A DNA stretch of 64,000 nt from Heterocephalus glaber (lineage: Eukaryota > Chordata > Mammalia > Rodentia > Bathyergidae), in NCBI RefSeq assembly GCF_000247695.1, contig NW_004624747.1, forward strand, positions 13,983,021-14,047,020. Direction: 5' to 3'. Numbering within the stretch: position 1 is the stretch's first letter; each line of letters begins with the position of its first letter. The position numbers and the translations under genes are program-made. The notes below the pieces were generated by a model that was not told the origin of the DNA, searched no databases, and was given only the letters and a program-made list of their open reading frames with translations. Of this stretch, positions 39,849-53,014 are shown one piece after another.

Positions 39849-39974
39849 NNNNNNNNNNNNNNNNNNNNNNNNNNNNNNNNNNNNNNNNNNNNNNNNNNNN
39901 NNNNNNNNNNNNNNNNNNNNNNNNNNNNNNNNNNNNNNNNNNNNNNNNGAGAGAGAGAGAGAGAGAGAGAGAGA
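39807..39974. repeat. (CT)n - assembly gap - (GA)n
   Basis: A CT microsatellite (to 39848), exactly 100 N (39849-39948, a conventional gap placeholder), then a GA microsatellite (39949-39974). The real sequence and length are unknown. Confidence 0.97.
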
Positions 39975-40114
39975 ATTAGAATGTGATCAGAACCAGTTTG
40001 TAGGAGGAACTGAAAAACATTTCAGAGCCTGACTTCTTGCTCTTTAACTCAGGTACTTGGTCACTTGACTTTCTGGTAGATGCAGCCATGAGAAGTGTGA
40101 CCTTTAGGAGCTAT

Positions 40115-40206
40115 GGGGCTGGGATTCAAGCTGAGTGGTAGAGCGCCTGCTTATGTGCAAGAGGGCCTGGGATTCTTCTCCAGCACTGAAAAACAAAACA
40201 GAACAA
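40115..40206 (+). mobile_element. ID-type SINE, diverged
   Basis: GGGGCTGGGATTCAAGCTGA, TGGTAGAGCGCCTGC, then CCAGCACTG and an A-rich end. Confidence 0.75.
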
Positions 40207-40339
40207 CAGAATTCCCAAACTATGAGTTGGGATACCAAGCAAGGGCTTGCTGCAAAGAAGCCAATATGATGCCACTGGCTTTTGCAAAAAGATAGAGCTT
40301 GATTGTAAGCCAACAGACAAGGAGTCAGGGGGCATGCTC

Positions 40340-40800
40340 AAATACCCTCACCCTGGAAGGTAGTTGTGGCAGTTAATTGGTTGATTGTTGACTTGGGTGG
40401 GAATGCCCAGCATGGGAATGAGTCAGCATGGTTCTGAGCATGGAAGACCCACTTCAGAAGGCTTGTTGTAGGGATACTATAAAAGGAGAATGGAGGGAAG
40501 GATTTCATGCTGATTTCCCTTGGAAGAGCTTTGATGGTGCAGATTTTTGTTCCAGCTGCTTTTCTTTGGCGCAGCTCTGATCCTCACCTTCAACAAGGAT
40601 GGCTGCTGTTTTCTTGTTAGGAGCTCTGGCCTTTGCCTTCTGGTTCTTGGCAGAGATTCTGTAGCTTCCAGCAATGGTCTTTCGGCTTGCCAGCTTGACT
40701 GTCCAGGCTCCGGCACTGGCCCTTGGGCTTTCCTATAGGAACCAGCCTACGAGTTTATCCCTGACCAAGGGGGACTGAGGATGAAAGACAAGACATTTGA
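40340..40800 (+). mobile_element. Possible LTR-like repeat
   Basis: A TATA-like ACTATAAAAGGAG lies at about 40477, preceded by a GTTGACTTGGGTGGGAATG motif of the kind seen in ERVL/ERV1-like LTRs. The family is not recognised and the limits are guesses. Confidence 0.28.
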
Positions 40801-42399
40801 GGTTCTGAGTCTACATTCTGAAAAACAGCCTGAATAATGGTTTTTAGGAACAGGGAAGATGCTATTTTATGGCTCAATTTCAATTGGATCTATATCTATA
40901 ATTCTGTTTAATGTTCAGCTTTCATTGAACAAGTATGGTATTTAGTTTCCCTTGGCAACCTCAGTTTTTCTGGGAGATAAGCTGGAGTGGCAAGGATGAG
41001 ACAAAGGAAGAAATAATTAACAAAAGCTGTTGAAGGCAAGGACAGAGAAACGTCCTCCAATATCTGACTGCAGTTCCGGAGTACAGAGAGCAACGCTGAT
41101 TTCATAGGCACACAGGTTTCTCTGGAGTGAATATGGGAGGATATTTAAAGCCAAGGCATGGTGGAGAAGTAAAACTTATGTATAGGAAGCAGGACTGAGA
41201 GTGAGAGGCGAAGAATGCTCCTTATCTCCTTCGTATTGTGGAACTCTCCTATCCCATGAGGTTTCCTGGCTTGACTGATAATCAAACACAGGTGTCATTC
41301 TCAGCATAAACTGAATCGGGCACCAGAGTCCATCCACAACTACACTATTATCAAAGCTTAAAAATACTCTTTAACTAAGACAGCACTGAACATAAGTTCT
41401 AGTATTTTCTTTTGGACCATCTTGCAAGCCCCTCCCCACTTTGGAGGCCACTGAGCTAGGAAATCCACTCCTTTTTCCAGTGGCAGATACATGAGAGCTG
41501 GCTCCGATAACAATCCCCTCCTTGCACTGGTTTCATGCTCTTTTAAATCCAAATTGGCACTTTCACACCTGCTGCAAAAGTGAGTGATAAAATACCTGTG
41601 TTCTTAGTCTTTTTCCTTTGCTCTTGATTGATGTTGTGGATTTAACTCAGAATTTTCTCTTAGTTTTACCTGCATGATAAATGTGGTGAAAACTCTTTCC
41701 CCTACTGTCTTACCTGTCCTATAAGAGGAAGGGGCCTTCCTCAGGGATGTCTAGAATTGGGCTCTGCTTTTACATAAATCCCCTCTGCCTTTTTCTCTCT
41801 CCTGTTGCATTAATTAACCATCTTTTCATCACAAGTGAAGGAAATAAAATTGAATCTGGATTAAGTAGAAAAGAAAATTTGTTAGCTTCCATAGCTGAAT
41901 AGTTCAAAGGTTGTGACCAAAACCTGACCTCCATCTTGTCGTGTTTCTCAGCTTTCCTTTCTGTTGTCAGATTTGTTTCTATGTCGGGCTCCCAGAAATC
42001 CTTGTTTTGTTTTCTTTTGTAGTCAACAAGAGAGGACTCTCTCTGGTCTCTCTTCCAGTTCCAATAGAAGTTTCTGTTTGTGTCTCCCTGGATTATTTTG
42101 AATGTCCATCCCTGAGCCATTTGCTATGACAAGAGAAGGGTAATGCTCCGGCTGCCCTGAGTGTTGGTCACATGACCACGCACTGGGTTTGAAACACCGC
42201 CCAATCCGCAATGAATGAGAATCAAGAGGAAGCTCATTGCTTCCTAAATGGTGGATAGGTACAATCTGTGTGGTTTCCACCTTTGAATTAGGACTTTTCT
42301 TGTCTAAGGCTCAACTACAGAGTTGGAAGGAGAACTTGGCTCTTTGTATGGAGAATAGCAGTTTTCTACTTGCAGTGTGAATGTGATGCTGACTATCCA

Positions 42400-43085
42400 G
42401 AGTTAGAGCAGATTTCACAGACTAAGGGTACAGTCCCACACAAGAATACTCTCAAGACAGCACAGATTCAACAATCCCCAGGATCCCTGTACTTCTAACC
42501 AGCTGGCTATAATTCAGAGATTCCCATTAGATCCTCTGGTCCCAAAATTTGCCAGATCAACCCACAGAGTTTAGCAAAGTACCTATGATTACAGTTTTAT
42601 TATGAAGGATGCAAATCAAGATCATCCAAATCAAGAGTTTCCTAGGGGGAGGTCTGGGCTGGTCCCAAATATGAAGAATCTATGGTGGCAATCTCCCAGC
42701 ATGTTGAGGTATGACCACCAAACAAGGAAGATCACCTGAGCTTTGGTGTTCAGAGCTCTTCTTTGGTTTTCTGATTTTATTAAGACTTCGTTATGTGCTT
42801 GATTGAATCATTGACCATGTGATTGAACTCGACCCCTAGCCTTCCTCCTCTTCCCAGAGGACAAAGGGAGAATAGACATCCTGTGGTACAAAGCCTCAAC
42901 CCTCTAGTTACATTGTTAATCTTCTGACATGATCAAACCCCAACATAAAATTATCTAGGGTCTTACTGAAGGTCACTCAGGGTGGTCCCAGGGTCCCTAT
43001 GGATGATGACAAAGATATTTCTGTCACTTGGAAACTCCCAGGGTTTATCTCAGGTACTAGTTATAAACACCAAATAAAGACTTCA
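42400..43085 (+). mobile_element. Possible ancient LTR or other repeat
   Basis: Contains TTTATTATGAAGGATGCAAA, GAGTTTCCTAGGGGGAGGTC and a late CAAATAAAGACTTCATTTCA, reminiscent of an old LTR with its polyadenylation signal. No family assigned. Confidence 0.3.
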
Positions 43086-43496
43086 TTTCACAACACTTCT
43101 TTGCTGGATCCCAATTTCTCCCCAGACCTGGTGATAACCACTGTCCACTGCTACTTTCTCCTCTGCTCTGCCACCACTTCTAGGCTTAACTCTGGCTGAG
43201 ACTTTCAGCCTCTTGTTCTCATAGCCCATCAAAGGCCTCCTCTGGCTTCTCTTTCTTCCACACCCTCAGTGCTTCCTCTTCCCAGAACTACGCTCTCTTT
43301 TTTCAAAGCTTGTGGTATTAGAAAAGCCCACCTCTCCATGTCTCAGTTTCTTTATTGCTAAAATGTGAGTAGATTGCTTTTAACTCAGCTAAGATGTTCC
43401 TCCTTCCAGGAAACCTTCTCTATAGGATGCTTTTGGTGTTTTGTGACTGGCATCCAAATCCTTTCCCTTTCTTTGGGAATCTTTCACACTATGATT

Positions 43497-43858
43497 TTTT
43501 TATTAATTAAGTTTATTGGTATATTTTATATATACAATGTGAGGACACTCATCATTGGGAGTTTGTACCTGTACATGATATATCTTGATTCTTATTTTTT
43601 CCCCATTCCCCTGGCCTCCCTTCAACCCCTCCCCCTTCCTATTTACAAAGACTGTTTCCATTTTTTTTCTTTTCTCATATTTTTTCCTTTCCCTTCTTTC
43701 CTTTTCCCTCCCCTCTCCCCACCACATCCCTGTCTTCTTCCCCTTTGGACCCTTTCTTCCTGCTTCACATTATCTATTATGTATTTTGGTCCTCATTTAC
43801 ACTTTCAGTTTCTCACACCAGAGAAATTATTTGGTAGTTACACATGTGTAAGAGTATG
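43497..43858 (-). mobile_element. 5'-truncated L1, family A
   Basis: An antisense copy running from TTAATTAAGTTTATTGGTA to the AGAGTATGGCCTC motif, nearly the same span as the copy at 28433-28821. Overlapping open frames here are only the pyrimidine-rich strand of the L1 3' UTR. Confidence 0.82.
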
Positions 43859-44164
43859 GCCTCACTATCTATGATGTTAATATTTGTCCTAGTATAAAAG
43901 TTGAAAAGGCCAGATAATTGTCTTCTTAGCATTTCTTGCAGCTAGATTGTGGTAATATGACTTACTTAGCCTTTGCAATCTGATCTTTGTGTTCTCAGAG
44001 CCAGTAATGTAAAGACTCAGGAATAAATTAGCCAGAATCAGACTCTATTGCTTGCTCATAGATACATTAACTAATGTGCCTTCCTTGACTTGCCAGACTG
44101 GGTAGGTGGCTTTCTGTGTGCTTCCTCTGTATCATTTTTTCTGTCTTTAGTCCCATTGTTGTCA

Positions 44165-44370
44165 GAACTAATGTGGGTTGAGTTCTTACTGTGAACTGGA
44201 TGCTCTACACAGGCCTCTTTGTGGATTGTTTAATGGTATCCACATTTTACAGGTGAGCTACATAGAAATGAAGATACCACTCAGGTGATGCAGCTAGTGA
44301 GAGAACAGCTAGGACTTGAGCTTTCTCAGTGTGACACCAATACCTTCTCTCTTAACCACTGCACAAGGGC
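44165..44370 (-). repeat. MIR SINE
   Basis: Reverse MIR: TCCACATTTTACAGGTGAGC, GATGCAGCTAGTGAGAGAAC and CTCTTAACCACTGCACA. Confidence 0.7.
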
Positions 44371-45284
44371 ACCAGCATTGAACCCATCTACAGTTCCTGG
44401 AAGACAGGGTTTATCTTTCTACTTCTTACATCTCTCACATGGCCTGGCCCACAGTAGGTGCTCAATGAATACTCAAGTTCAGGTAGTTGACAAAATCTCA
44501 CCTGGCTCAAACATTCTATGAACATCCAGCAGTTGCCCGCCGCCCATCTACCTAATTTCAAGCCACTGCCCTTTAGCTCTCTTCTCCACTTTCTGCCTTC
44601 AGGATTTGTTGTCTGAACAGTATCAATGGTGTGTCATTTCCTTCACACTCTTGTTCCACCAAATACCTTCTTAAAATCAATGTTGAAAATCTTCTCCAAT
44701 TGTCAGTTTTTCTTGTTCACTTCATCTCTAGTTTCTTGGTACTTTGGGGCCTTGTACTGCCTCATGTCCCTTATTGTACCCCCAACTCCCTGGTGACCTC
44801 AAAGTTTCACATCTTTGGAAAGGGTTTGGCAGAGTTAATTTTGTCATTTGCAGGACAGGCTGCCTCCCTAAGAATAATCCATCTGGATTCCATTTGGCAT
44901 GATGACATCTTGCAGGAAAGAGTCAAAGGCTTTCTCTGAGATTTGTGCAGAAGGGTACTGTCATTCAAATGGCTACTTAAAGAGCAGACATAGATTGGGG
45001 AGAAGAGCAAGAATGTCACAATTCTGGATTTCTGTAACTGAGCGTTTTCAGCTTCAAGTGGCAGAGAAATTCAGACTCAATTTCCATAGACAACAAGTCT
45101 GACCAAGGGGATTCTCTTGGACCTGCCCCCTTCTATTAGCAGCAAGATGTCTGTGACAATGTGATGACTTTCAATGGGAGAAGGACTGTGTTTATCCTGT
45201 ATCTGTCTTTAAGAAAAAATAAACCTTTCTCCAGAAGCCTCTTCTTCTTGCCTGTCCTTGATAAACCTGGGCCGTGGGACCATT

Positions 45285-45366
45285 TTGTTTTTGGTACCGA
45301 GAATTGAACTCAGGACCTTGCTCATGTGAGACAGGCGATGGAACCACTGAGCTAAACCCCCGGCCC
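45285..45366 (-). mobile_element. ID SINE
   Basis: GGTACCGAGAATTGAACTCA to CTGAGCTAAACCCCCGGCCC. GACCATTT flanks both sides (45278-45285 and 45371-45378). Confidence 0.85.
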
Positions 45367-46534
45367 ACAAGACCATTTATAAATCAACCCTTGCACAGAC
45401 AATGCAATTCCCAATCTGAATTAAAATGAATGACGATCTAGCCTGATTCACATGGGGAAGGGTAGACACAGAATGAAAATCAGGACTTCTAGCAAAGGAA
45501 GGATGAGAAATGGCTGTTGGATGGAACCAACAGCAATGGATATAGCCCCATGGGGCAAGTGGGGGAGACTTTTTACCAAAACATGGGAAATGGATGAGGT
45601 AAGGGTAGGATGTTTGTTGGCTTAAGGCGAGTGAAGATAAAGCCTGTCTCTGTGGTTTGTAATAGGAAGCTTTCCCTAAGCACTGAAAGCAGGTCTTTTA
45701 CTTTTAAGAGTCTGAGGTAGAAGGAATACTCAGGGGTTACATTCATGACCTGATATGTCATTAGGGGAAATATTTGTGCTGGATTTGCCTAGGGATACTA
45801 AGCTGTGAGCTCATAACTCACACCATCAGCCTCCATCTTTGCCAGGAAGGACAATCTCACATATGGGTATATACCAGTTTAATGGACATATCTATTTCTC
45901 AGAATGAGAATCTGAGGAACACTGATGAGGCTAACCCTGATGATGGCTCATCTTGGTTTCTTTCAGAGCCATCCATCCATCCATCTGGTCAATATCTAAT
46001 CATATAATTATCCATCTAACTCTTCAGTTGATGCTTGAAGTCCTATGATAGGGGCCAGGAATATACTGACTAATAAAGGAGAAATTGTCTTTGTTCTCAT
46101 GGAGTCAATATAATCTGAGAGATAGATAAAAATAAAGGGGAGCTATTTTGAGACTACACCTAAAAGAACTTTGTTCCCACAGGGTCTCTAGTATGCTTCC
46201 TAGGTTTGGTCTCCCAGACTAGTATGATAGAGAAAACTAGAGAGGTGGAGAGTCAGGTCTATGTCTCAAGTTACTGTGTGAGAACTCAGAGGATTGTTTT
46301 GAAGCTCACATGATGCTAATAAATAAAAATATCCTTCAAAAGATGTCAATAGCTTTAAAATTTATTATTATTAAAGCTCTGTCTCTGACTCCCACCTAAA
46401 GAGGACCAATTTGAACACTCTGGCAAAAGGATCTAAATAAATAGATACTGTAATGTAGGCAAAACAGTTTTTCAAAATATCGTCATGATCGGGATTTGAA
46501 CTGTGGATTTATATCTTGAAGGTGTATGACTTGA

Positions 46535-46690
46535 TCAAGCCATATCACCTTTCTTGACTTCCAATTTTTACCATCTGCAAACTGGGAATATGCCAATAAT
46601 GCTGGTCTCCCCGAGTAATTGTAAGGACTCCCTCAGTGAGTGCATTAATGATGTAGTGCTTGGCACAAGGCATTCAGAAACATTACACTA
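46535..46690 (+). repeat. MIR SINE
   Basis: CATCTGCAAACTGGGAATA, AATTGTAAGGACTCCCTCAG and AGTGCTTGGCACAAGGCATT. Confidence 0.65.
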
Positions 46691-48149
46691 TTATTAAGTT
46701 CTTACCTCATGTTTTCTACATCTGGCTTTACCTGGATAGCTCTGGGCCCCAAGATAGGGAAGGACAATTACTCTCAGTTATGCAGGCTAGTCTCAGGGGT
46801 TGAGATGAGCAGTACTGGGTTAAAAGGGAAGTGATATGGGAGTTTTGAACATGAACTTGAGCTTTGATTTGGATACCATTTTTACAATTGATTGCTAACT
46901 TATGGTTCAGTGCTTCCTTGATCGGGGATCCATTAATATAAATGCCACTTAAGGGTGTTGATGAGAATCTGGCTTCTGCTTTCAACACACTGATATGAAA
47001 CTTGAGCCACTTTCCTCCTTCATGTAAAGTAGAAAGATCAAAAGTGAAATGCCACTAACAAAATGAAATAACACAGGAGTTATCCACTAGGCTCACTGTG
47101 TCTTTTAAAAAGAAAACAGGACACAAACCCAAATTCTGTAGCCTCTGGAAGATTGCTTAACTTTTCTGCATCCCTAGGTTCCTCTATTGTGAAGATAAAC
47201 TAAAATTAACCTGCAAAGCACTTAGAACAATGCCTGCCACCAAGTATACAATAGATACAGGTACATAATTCTTTTTAATTAATTAAAAATGCTTTTGTTT
47301 GTACATGCACAAAATAGCTCCAGAAAGATACACAAGCTACTAGGCACAGTGTAACTGCTTCTCTAAATGAGAATGGGCTCTGAGAGTTGGAGAGGGAGGG
47401 AAGACTTACTATTTAGTTAATGTCCTTTTGCACTGCTCAAAATTTTGCACCATATATACATTCTCTTTCCATAAGGAGATAAGAACTATTATGAATAGTG
47501 CAAAACAAAAATCTCTTTTTCTAAATTTTCACCATATTTTTCATCAGCTCCCCCTGTCTGCCTTTTGGGAAGACTAGGAAATTCTTCTCCATCCTTACAT
47601 TTGCCTCCTAGCAGAGAGAGGGGCCAGAGGCCTGTGGACTGTTTTGTGTATGACTTCCAATCTAAGAATGGTCTCTACACGTTAAAGGACTTCAGATATA
47701 AAAAGAATATGCTACAAATATTTACTATGTGATCTTTTACTGAAAAAGTTTTTCTAGGGAACGTGTAGTTTTACAAACTCTCATTATAACCACTCAGCAG
47801 GCTTGGTCAGAATAGGGGACAGGAACTACGGGCCTAGTACATACTTGGCGACACTGATGCTTCCTTTAGTCCCCGATCTACTTTAATAATAAAAGATCTT
47901 CCCTTGAGTAAGTATTCCTTATCTAAGTAAGCACAGTAGGTCTCCTTATTATGGTTGACACCTGCTTCTTCCTTTTTGTCAGGATGGCTGTATTTTGCTG
48001 AAGGGTGGGGTGGAGAGTAATGCTAATAATAACCACTAGATGGAGCGATAGCTCTGAGAAATAAGCTCAGAAAGTGCCACATAGGACTGTGGCCTAAATC
48101 TTGTGATCTGGGCATCATTCCTTTCCTGGACAGACAAGCCTCATTCTAG

Positions 48150-48330
48150 ACTTGGCTCTGCCACGTACCGGCTGGTGACTGCTGGAAAGCAATCTTATGT
48201 CTCAATCTGCTTAGCTGCAAAATGTAGAGTGTATGAATGTCTAACTGAAAGATGCTGTGAAAGTCAAATAAGATGAAACTTGGAGATGAAACTTTGACAG
48301 CTCTGGAATACAATGCAAATGTGAGTTAAT
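48150..48330 (+). repeat. MIR SINE
   Basis: GGCTCTGCCACGTACCGGCT, GTGACTGCTGG, CTCAATCTGCTTAGCTGCAA and GATGCTGTGAAAGTCAAATA. Confidence 0.65.
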
Positions 48331-48574
48331 ACAATGCCCAGGAGCCACACCATTGAACCATTCCTTGGGCACGATTGCAAAGGCTCAATAACTCCCGTGG
48401 CTTCCTGTATTATAGCTGGGGGCCGGGGTAGTGCTGAGTGTAGGGGTATTTACCAGGTGTCATCAGGACATGGGAGGAGGGAGAGGTGGGGTACAATGAG
48501 TAAGAGGCGACAAAATGTACTGTATCTTCCAAAAAGCTCACAGCAAGGATTTTGAATATTTTCACCATAAAGCA

Positions 48575-48661
48575 ATGATAAATGGTGAGCTATGGATGCC
48601 TAGGATTTGTGAGGCCATGGGTTCCATCACCAGCACTACAACAAACAAAACAAAAAACAAA
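48575..48661 (+). mobile_element. ID-type SINE remnant
   Basis: A degraded A-box region, then GGTTCCATCACCAGCACTAC and an AC/A-rich tail. Confidence 0.5.
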
Positions 48662-50656
48662 GATAATGTTTAAGGAGACTGATATGTTTACCATGATCTG
48701 AACATGACACAATGTATATCTGTATACATGGCATCCCCATGAACACGTAAAAGTTTTATGTTTTATGTACCAGTTATGTAAATTTAGTTTACATTTTTTA
48801 AAAAAGCATGCAGAACACATGTTGGAGCCTCCTTCTCATCATCAACAGCACAGGAAGAAGACAAGACTGCTGCCCGGGCAGGTTGTTAAGATGGGATGAG
48901 AGTATACGTCACACGCTTGGCACAGGGCTGGGGTGAGGCAGCCCGTCAGTAAATGCCACATTATGAGAACGCTACTTGATATATTTTGTGGTTCTATCAT
49001 CAAAGACCCCTTTCTCCTTTCCTCTTCTGGCCCCTCCTCGTTCTCCTTACCTTAACCATCCCGACCTGTCACTTTTCTATGTCCAGCACAACCCTCTAGC
49101 CTGAGTTCTACATCTCTCCATTCTGTGGATCCCCAGGCTTCTCCAATTCAGTAAATTCAAACATAACTCCTCACCTTCTCATTATGAGCTTTCTTTTCTG
49201 CCTCTCCTCCTGGTACATTAAGAACATTACCTTCTGCCCATGATTCCTGATACTGTGTTCCCCTCCCACCTTATAATCCATCATGCCAAATTCTGTTGAT
49301 TAAACATCCTTTCAATTGTTTTTTCTTTCTATCTTCCCTGACATTGCTTCCCACAAATCATGGCTGCAGTGTCCTCTTACCTTTCTGCTTCCTGCCTTTC
49401 ACATGGAAGCCATTTCCTCCCCTGAAAGCAGATGTCATTATTTTCCTGTTCTAAATCCTGCTATGACTCCCTACCACCAGTAGGATGAAGTAAACTTCAT
49501 AACATGACCTTTGATACATCTAAAAATTTGGCTTCTGCCTCCCTCTGTCCTGTACTTCTAATCTTAAACATAGTCCAGTTGGTTACTCAACTGAAAAATC
49601 AAGCTGTTCATTTAAGATTTCTATAAATCAACAGAGATTATGTAATAGTAGTCTCTCTAGCTTTGACTTCTGGGTCCTACTAAACTCTTTTTATTGTACT
49701 TAGGCTCTGAGTCCCCCCAGCCCTTTCTTTGCTCTGGAGCAGACTCACATGTGGAATACACCCCTTATCCTTTATTTCCCTATGACATTGCTCCCAGAGG
49801 ACAATTGGGTCTGTAGCAGAAATGGCTGAAGGTCTAAGCAATGAAGTGGAGCAGTTGGTTTGTCTTTCTAGTTCTTAGAGATCCTTCAGCCAGCCCCTCC
49901 CTGGGAATGCTTCCTTGGTTGGTTTCTCGCATGGTATTTTCTTACTCTCCTGTTACTTCGACATCTCCTCCCTTCTCCTGCTCATTGTTCCTTGTTCTCA
50001 TCCTTCCTCTCCATCCCCATCCTTCTCTTTTTGCTTTTTTCCCATCTTCTCCAGTCCCTTTCACTCAAATTCCTACTTAATAAAGAGATGTGTAGGGCTT
50101 CTGAATTTTGCCATCTCCTTAGAGACTGTATTGTATGTCTCTCATCTTTGCACACCAGTAGCTTGTCAAGATAGCATGTAAGACCCAGGGTACCTACACT
50201 GAGAGATGTGATGTTTCACAATCTTCTGTCTCCCCATCACATTTTGCTGACTAGTGCACATGTAACCTCTAGGAGAGCAGGGATCTTGGCTGACTTGTGC
50301 AATGCTGTACTCTCAGCCCCTAGAACTTGGTGCATATTGGGTTCTTGATAAATATTCACTGAATGAATGAGTACATGAATAAGTGGATGTATGAGTGTGA
50401 GATGTTGCTTACACTGAATAATAATTATGATTCAACTCTTCTCCTCACTTCTGGATTTTCACGGAGAGACACTGAAACCCAACCTACACGGATGCTTTGA
50501 TAATCTTGATGTAATGGAAACCCAGTCCACTTGTCCATTGTCCATTCAGCTCAGCTATCATTGAGAGAAACAAAACCCTACAGTTCCTAGCTGATTGAGA
50601 ATGTAGATGAGTGCAAGGATAAGATGAGAAAAGAGGTTACAAGGCAACAAACGCCC

Positions 50657-50706
50657 TCCACCTCCACCTCTTCGTCCTCCTCCTCCTCCTCTTCCTCTTC
50701 CTCCTC
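50657..50706. repeat. (CCT)n-like pyrimidine repeat
   Basis: Imperfect CCT/CTT triplets, just beyond the CCDC60 3' end. Confidence 0.85.
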
Positions 50707-50817
50707 AGGGATGACAGGAAGATAAGCTTTCTCTTGCAACCAAAACCACTAGAAAATACATAAGAATTCTTATGGCTAAGATTTTCTTGCACACTATTGC
50801 CTTGTTAGAGAATGCCA

Positions 50818-50852
50818 TTCATCCATCCCATCCCATCCCATCCATCCATCCA
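50818..50852. repeat. (ATCC)n repeat
   Basis: Alternating ATCC and ATCCC units. Confidence 0.85.
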
Positions 50853-51069
50853 CAGCCATTTTTATAATGTTGAGAAACATATCCTAGTTCCAATTGTGTG
50901 AAATGGGACTATCATTGGTACCTACTTAACCAAATTATTGTGAAATTTAAATAACATTATATAGGCAAAGCACCCAGGACTGGGATAGCTGGATAATAGA
51001 AGCTCCATGAGTGATAAGTATTACCATTATTAGAATCTGAATACCATAGCTCCAACTCTTTTCCAGCCA

Positions 51070-51406
51070 GACATTAAACATTCATCTCAATTTTATTATC
51101 CACAATGTGTGGAAAAGGAATGGGGTGAAGGAATCTGGAGAAGTAGGTAGAGTCAGGCTGGAGCAATGAGCAGAGACTTGGAGACTGAGGGAAGGGTGGG
51201 GGTTGAGGGGAGGACCACTTGGGAGTCTGTCTCTAGAGTGTTTCCAGGAGTCAGTCTCCAGTTGATCTTACTGTATCATAACAAGTATCCAGAAGAGCAG
51301 GCAGGAAGCAAGAACACAGGTGGGACACAGAATGTGCTGTTGGCGTGCCCTCCTCCACTGGGACAGCTGGTTGACCAGGCCCAGACTACGTCAGGGTACT
51401 GTGGGG
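51070..51406 (-). other. CCDC60: CCDC60 3' UTR with polyadenylation signal
   Basis: Downstream of the stop, the minus strand has AATAAA at 51092-51097, the first canonical signal I see after the stop codon. Cleavage would fall near 51070-51080. A shorter or longer 3' end cannot be excluded. Confidence 0.5.
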
Positions 51407-51487
51407 TCAGACGGCCATACTGATCTGGCTTTGCAGCCAGGTGATGTAATCCTCACGAGGCATATGAATGATGTGTTCTCGCACAAA
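51407..51487 (-). CDS. CCDC60: CCDC60 terminal coding exon with stop codon
   Basis: After the acceptor TTTAACCCACAG the minus strand reads FVREHIIHMPREDYITWLQ followed by SQISMAV and TGA (stop at 51407-51409). It enters in phase 0, as the previous exon requires. The end is slightly shorter than I recall for human, so the C-terminus may have been trimmed in this lineage. Confidence 0.92.
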   Translation of the reverse strand, partial: FVREHIIHMPREDYITWLQSQISMAV

Positions 51488-52755
51488 CTGTGGGTTAAAC
51501 ACAGTGGCAATCTCAGAATTTAGTTTGAAAGCTAGCTTCCATCCTCACCCACCTCCCTTCAAAATCCTAGAAGATTTGTGATTGATCCTGATGATTCAGG
51601 ATCAGCTGTCATCAGGCCGAGCTGGCCGGTTTGGGAAAAAGGACCAGTTTCCTGGTAATTTTCAGCCTCTCCTTATTGCTATTTGAGAAGGGTAGGAGAA
51701 TTCAGCTGAATGCATTTCTTTTCTTTTCTACTCCTTAATCTCTTTTTAAAAAGCCCTTTGTTCATATATCTCTTTGAGAATTGATGACAGCTCTGGGCTT
51801 GCTTTCCAGGAAAGAGTTTAAGACACAGAAAACATACTGTTTCCTATAGACTCTAGATTTAGAGACCCCAACTTCAGCTTATCAGAAGTTCTGTAATGAT
51901 CTTTCTGGAGCAGAAGAGAGTGCTAAGTTCTATTACTCAGGGCTGAGAATGCACCTCAGAGAAAGAGGAAGCTTCTGTAGCCCCTTCCTCTTACCCATTC
52001 AAGGACCGCCTTCTCCCTGCACCCCTAAAGGTGGCAGGTAGAAGTAGAACCTCACAACTGGCCAGTGCTAGGTGGAAGCTACCCTCTTGGCTTAGCCTGC
52101 CAGAGTCTTTCCTGAAAGAGCCTCACAGGGCATAGGGAGTAAATTCTGGACATCCACATTTGTCCACAGGGTCACCCCCTGCCCCTGTTTTTGGCCTTGC
52201 TCCTACACACACAATCCAAGTTCACCCTGTGGAAGGGCCAGTCTGATACGAAATGGCCAAGATCTCCGAAGTCCGTGCAGCTGGAGAAATCCACCATTTG
52301 AGTCATTTCTTTCTTTGCAGACTGAAGGGCTGATTAAAATGCACATATGCCATCTGATAAAGTTAAGGAAGTGAGTAAGCACCTGTTCATCCCTGCTGTG
52401 GAGTCCCTACTGCTGCTGGTTTTGTTGCCCTAAGGGAGTAGAGCTCCAGGAACTTCTGGTAGTGATGGTAATGGCTACAGAAAGCCTCCTCAGCACCTTG
52501 GAGATAGAGACCTAAATCTTCACCCTGACTTTCACAGGCCAGCACAGACTGACCTCCCCATTCCTCTTGGCACCTTGCACACCCTGCCAGCCACACCCAG
52601 TGACTGACTGCCTAATGAGCTCCTCCAGCAAGTCAAATCCTGTCCTGCTTTGGGGTCTTTGTTCATATGAACTGCTCTTCCTGACCTGCTCTCTCCCCTC
52701 CTTTGTATGGTGCTATCTCCTCATCATTCTGGTCTCAGTTTAAAAGTCACTTTCC

Positions 52756-52979
52756 AGCTGGGAATGGGGGTACATGCTTGTAATCCTGGCATTTTGGGAG
52801 GCTGAGGCAGGAGGATCACAAGTTCAAGCCCCATCCGGGCAATCTGACAACTTAGTGAGACTCTGTCTTTAAAAAAATCAAAGAGGGTGGGGATGTAGCT
52901 CAGTGCAAAGGCCTGGTGTTTGATCCCCATCACTGCAAATAAAACAAAAAATTAAAATAACAAACATAAAAAAAAAACC
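52756..52979 (+). mobile_element. B1-dID composite SINE in the last CCDC60 intron
   Basis: GCTGGGAATGGGGGTACATG, TTTGGGAGGCTGAGGCAGGA, then GTGGGGATGTAGCTCAGTGC and an A-rich tail. Antisense to CCDC60. Confidence 0.87.
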
Positions 52980-53014
52980 CAGTTGCCCTGGCAACTAGGT
53001 CTCTGTTAATTTAC

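Larger units (their letters stand above)
45380..51069. other. Intergenic DNA downstream of CCDC60
   Basis: This holds MIR remnants, a degraded ID and pyrimidine repeats. No exon-like segment with protein support was found. Confidence 0.6.

Noticed and set aside
52387..52488. Open segment on the minus strand (EAFCSHYHHYQKFLELYS... to TGA), first considered as the last CCDC60 exon
   Set aside because: The phase fits, but the acceptor is poor and the true terminal exon with the conserved FVREHIIHMP sequence was found at 51407-51487.
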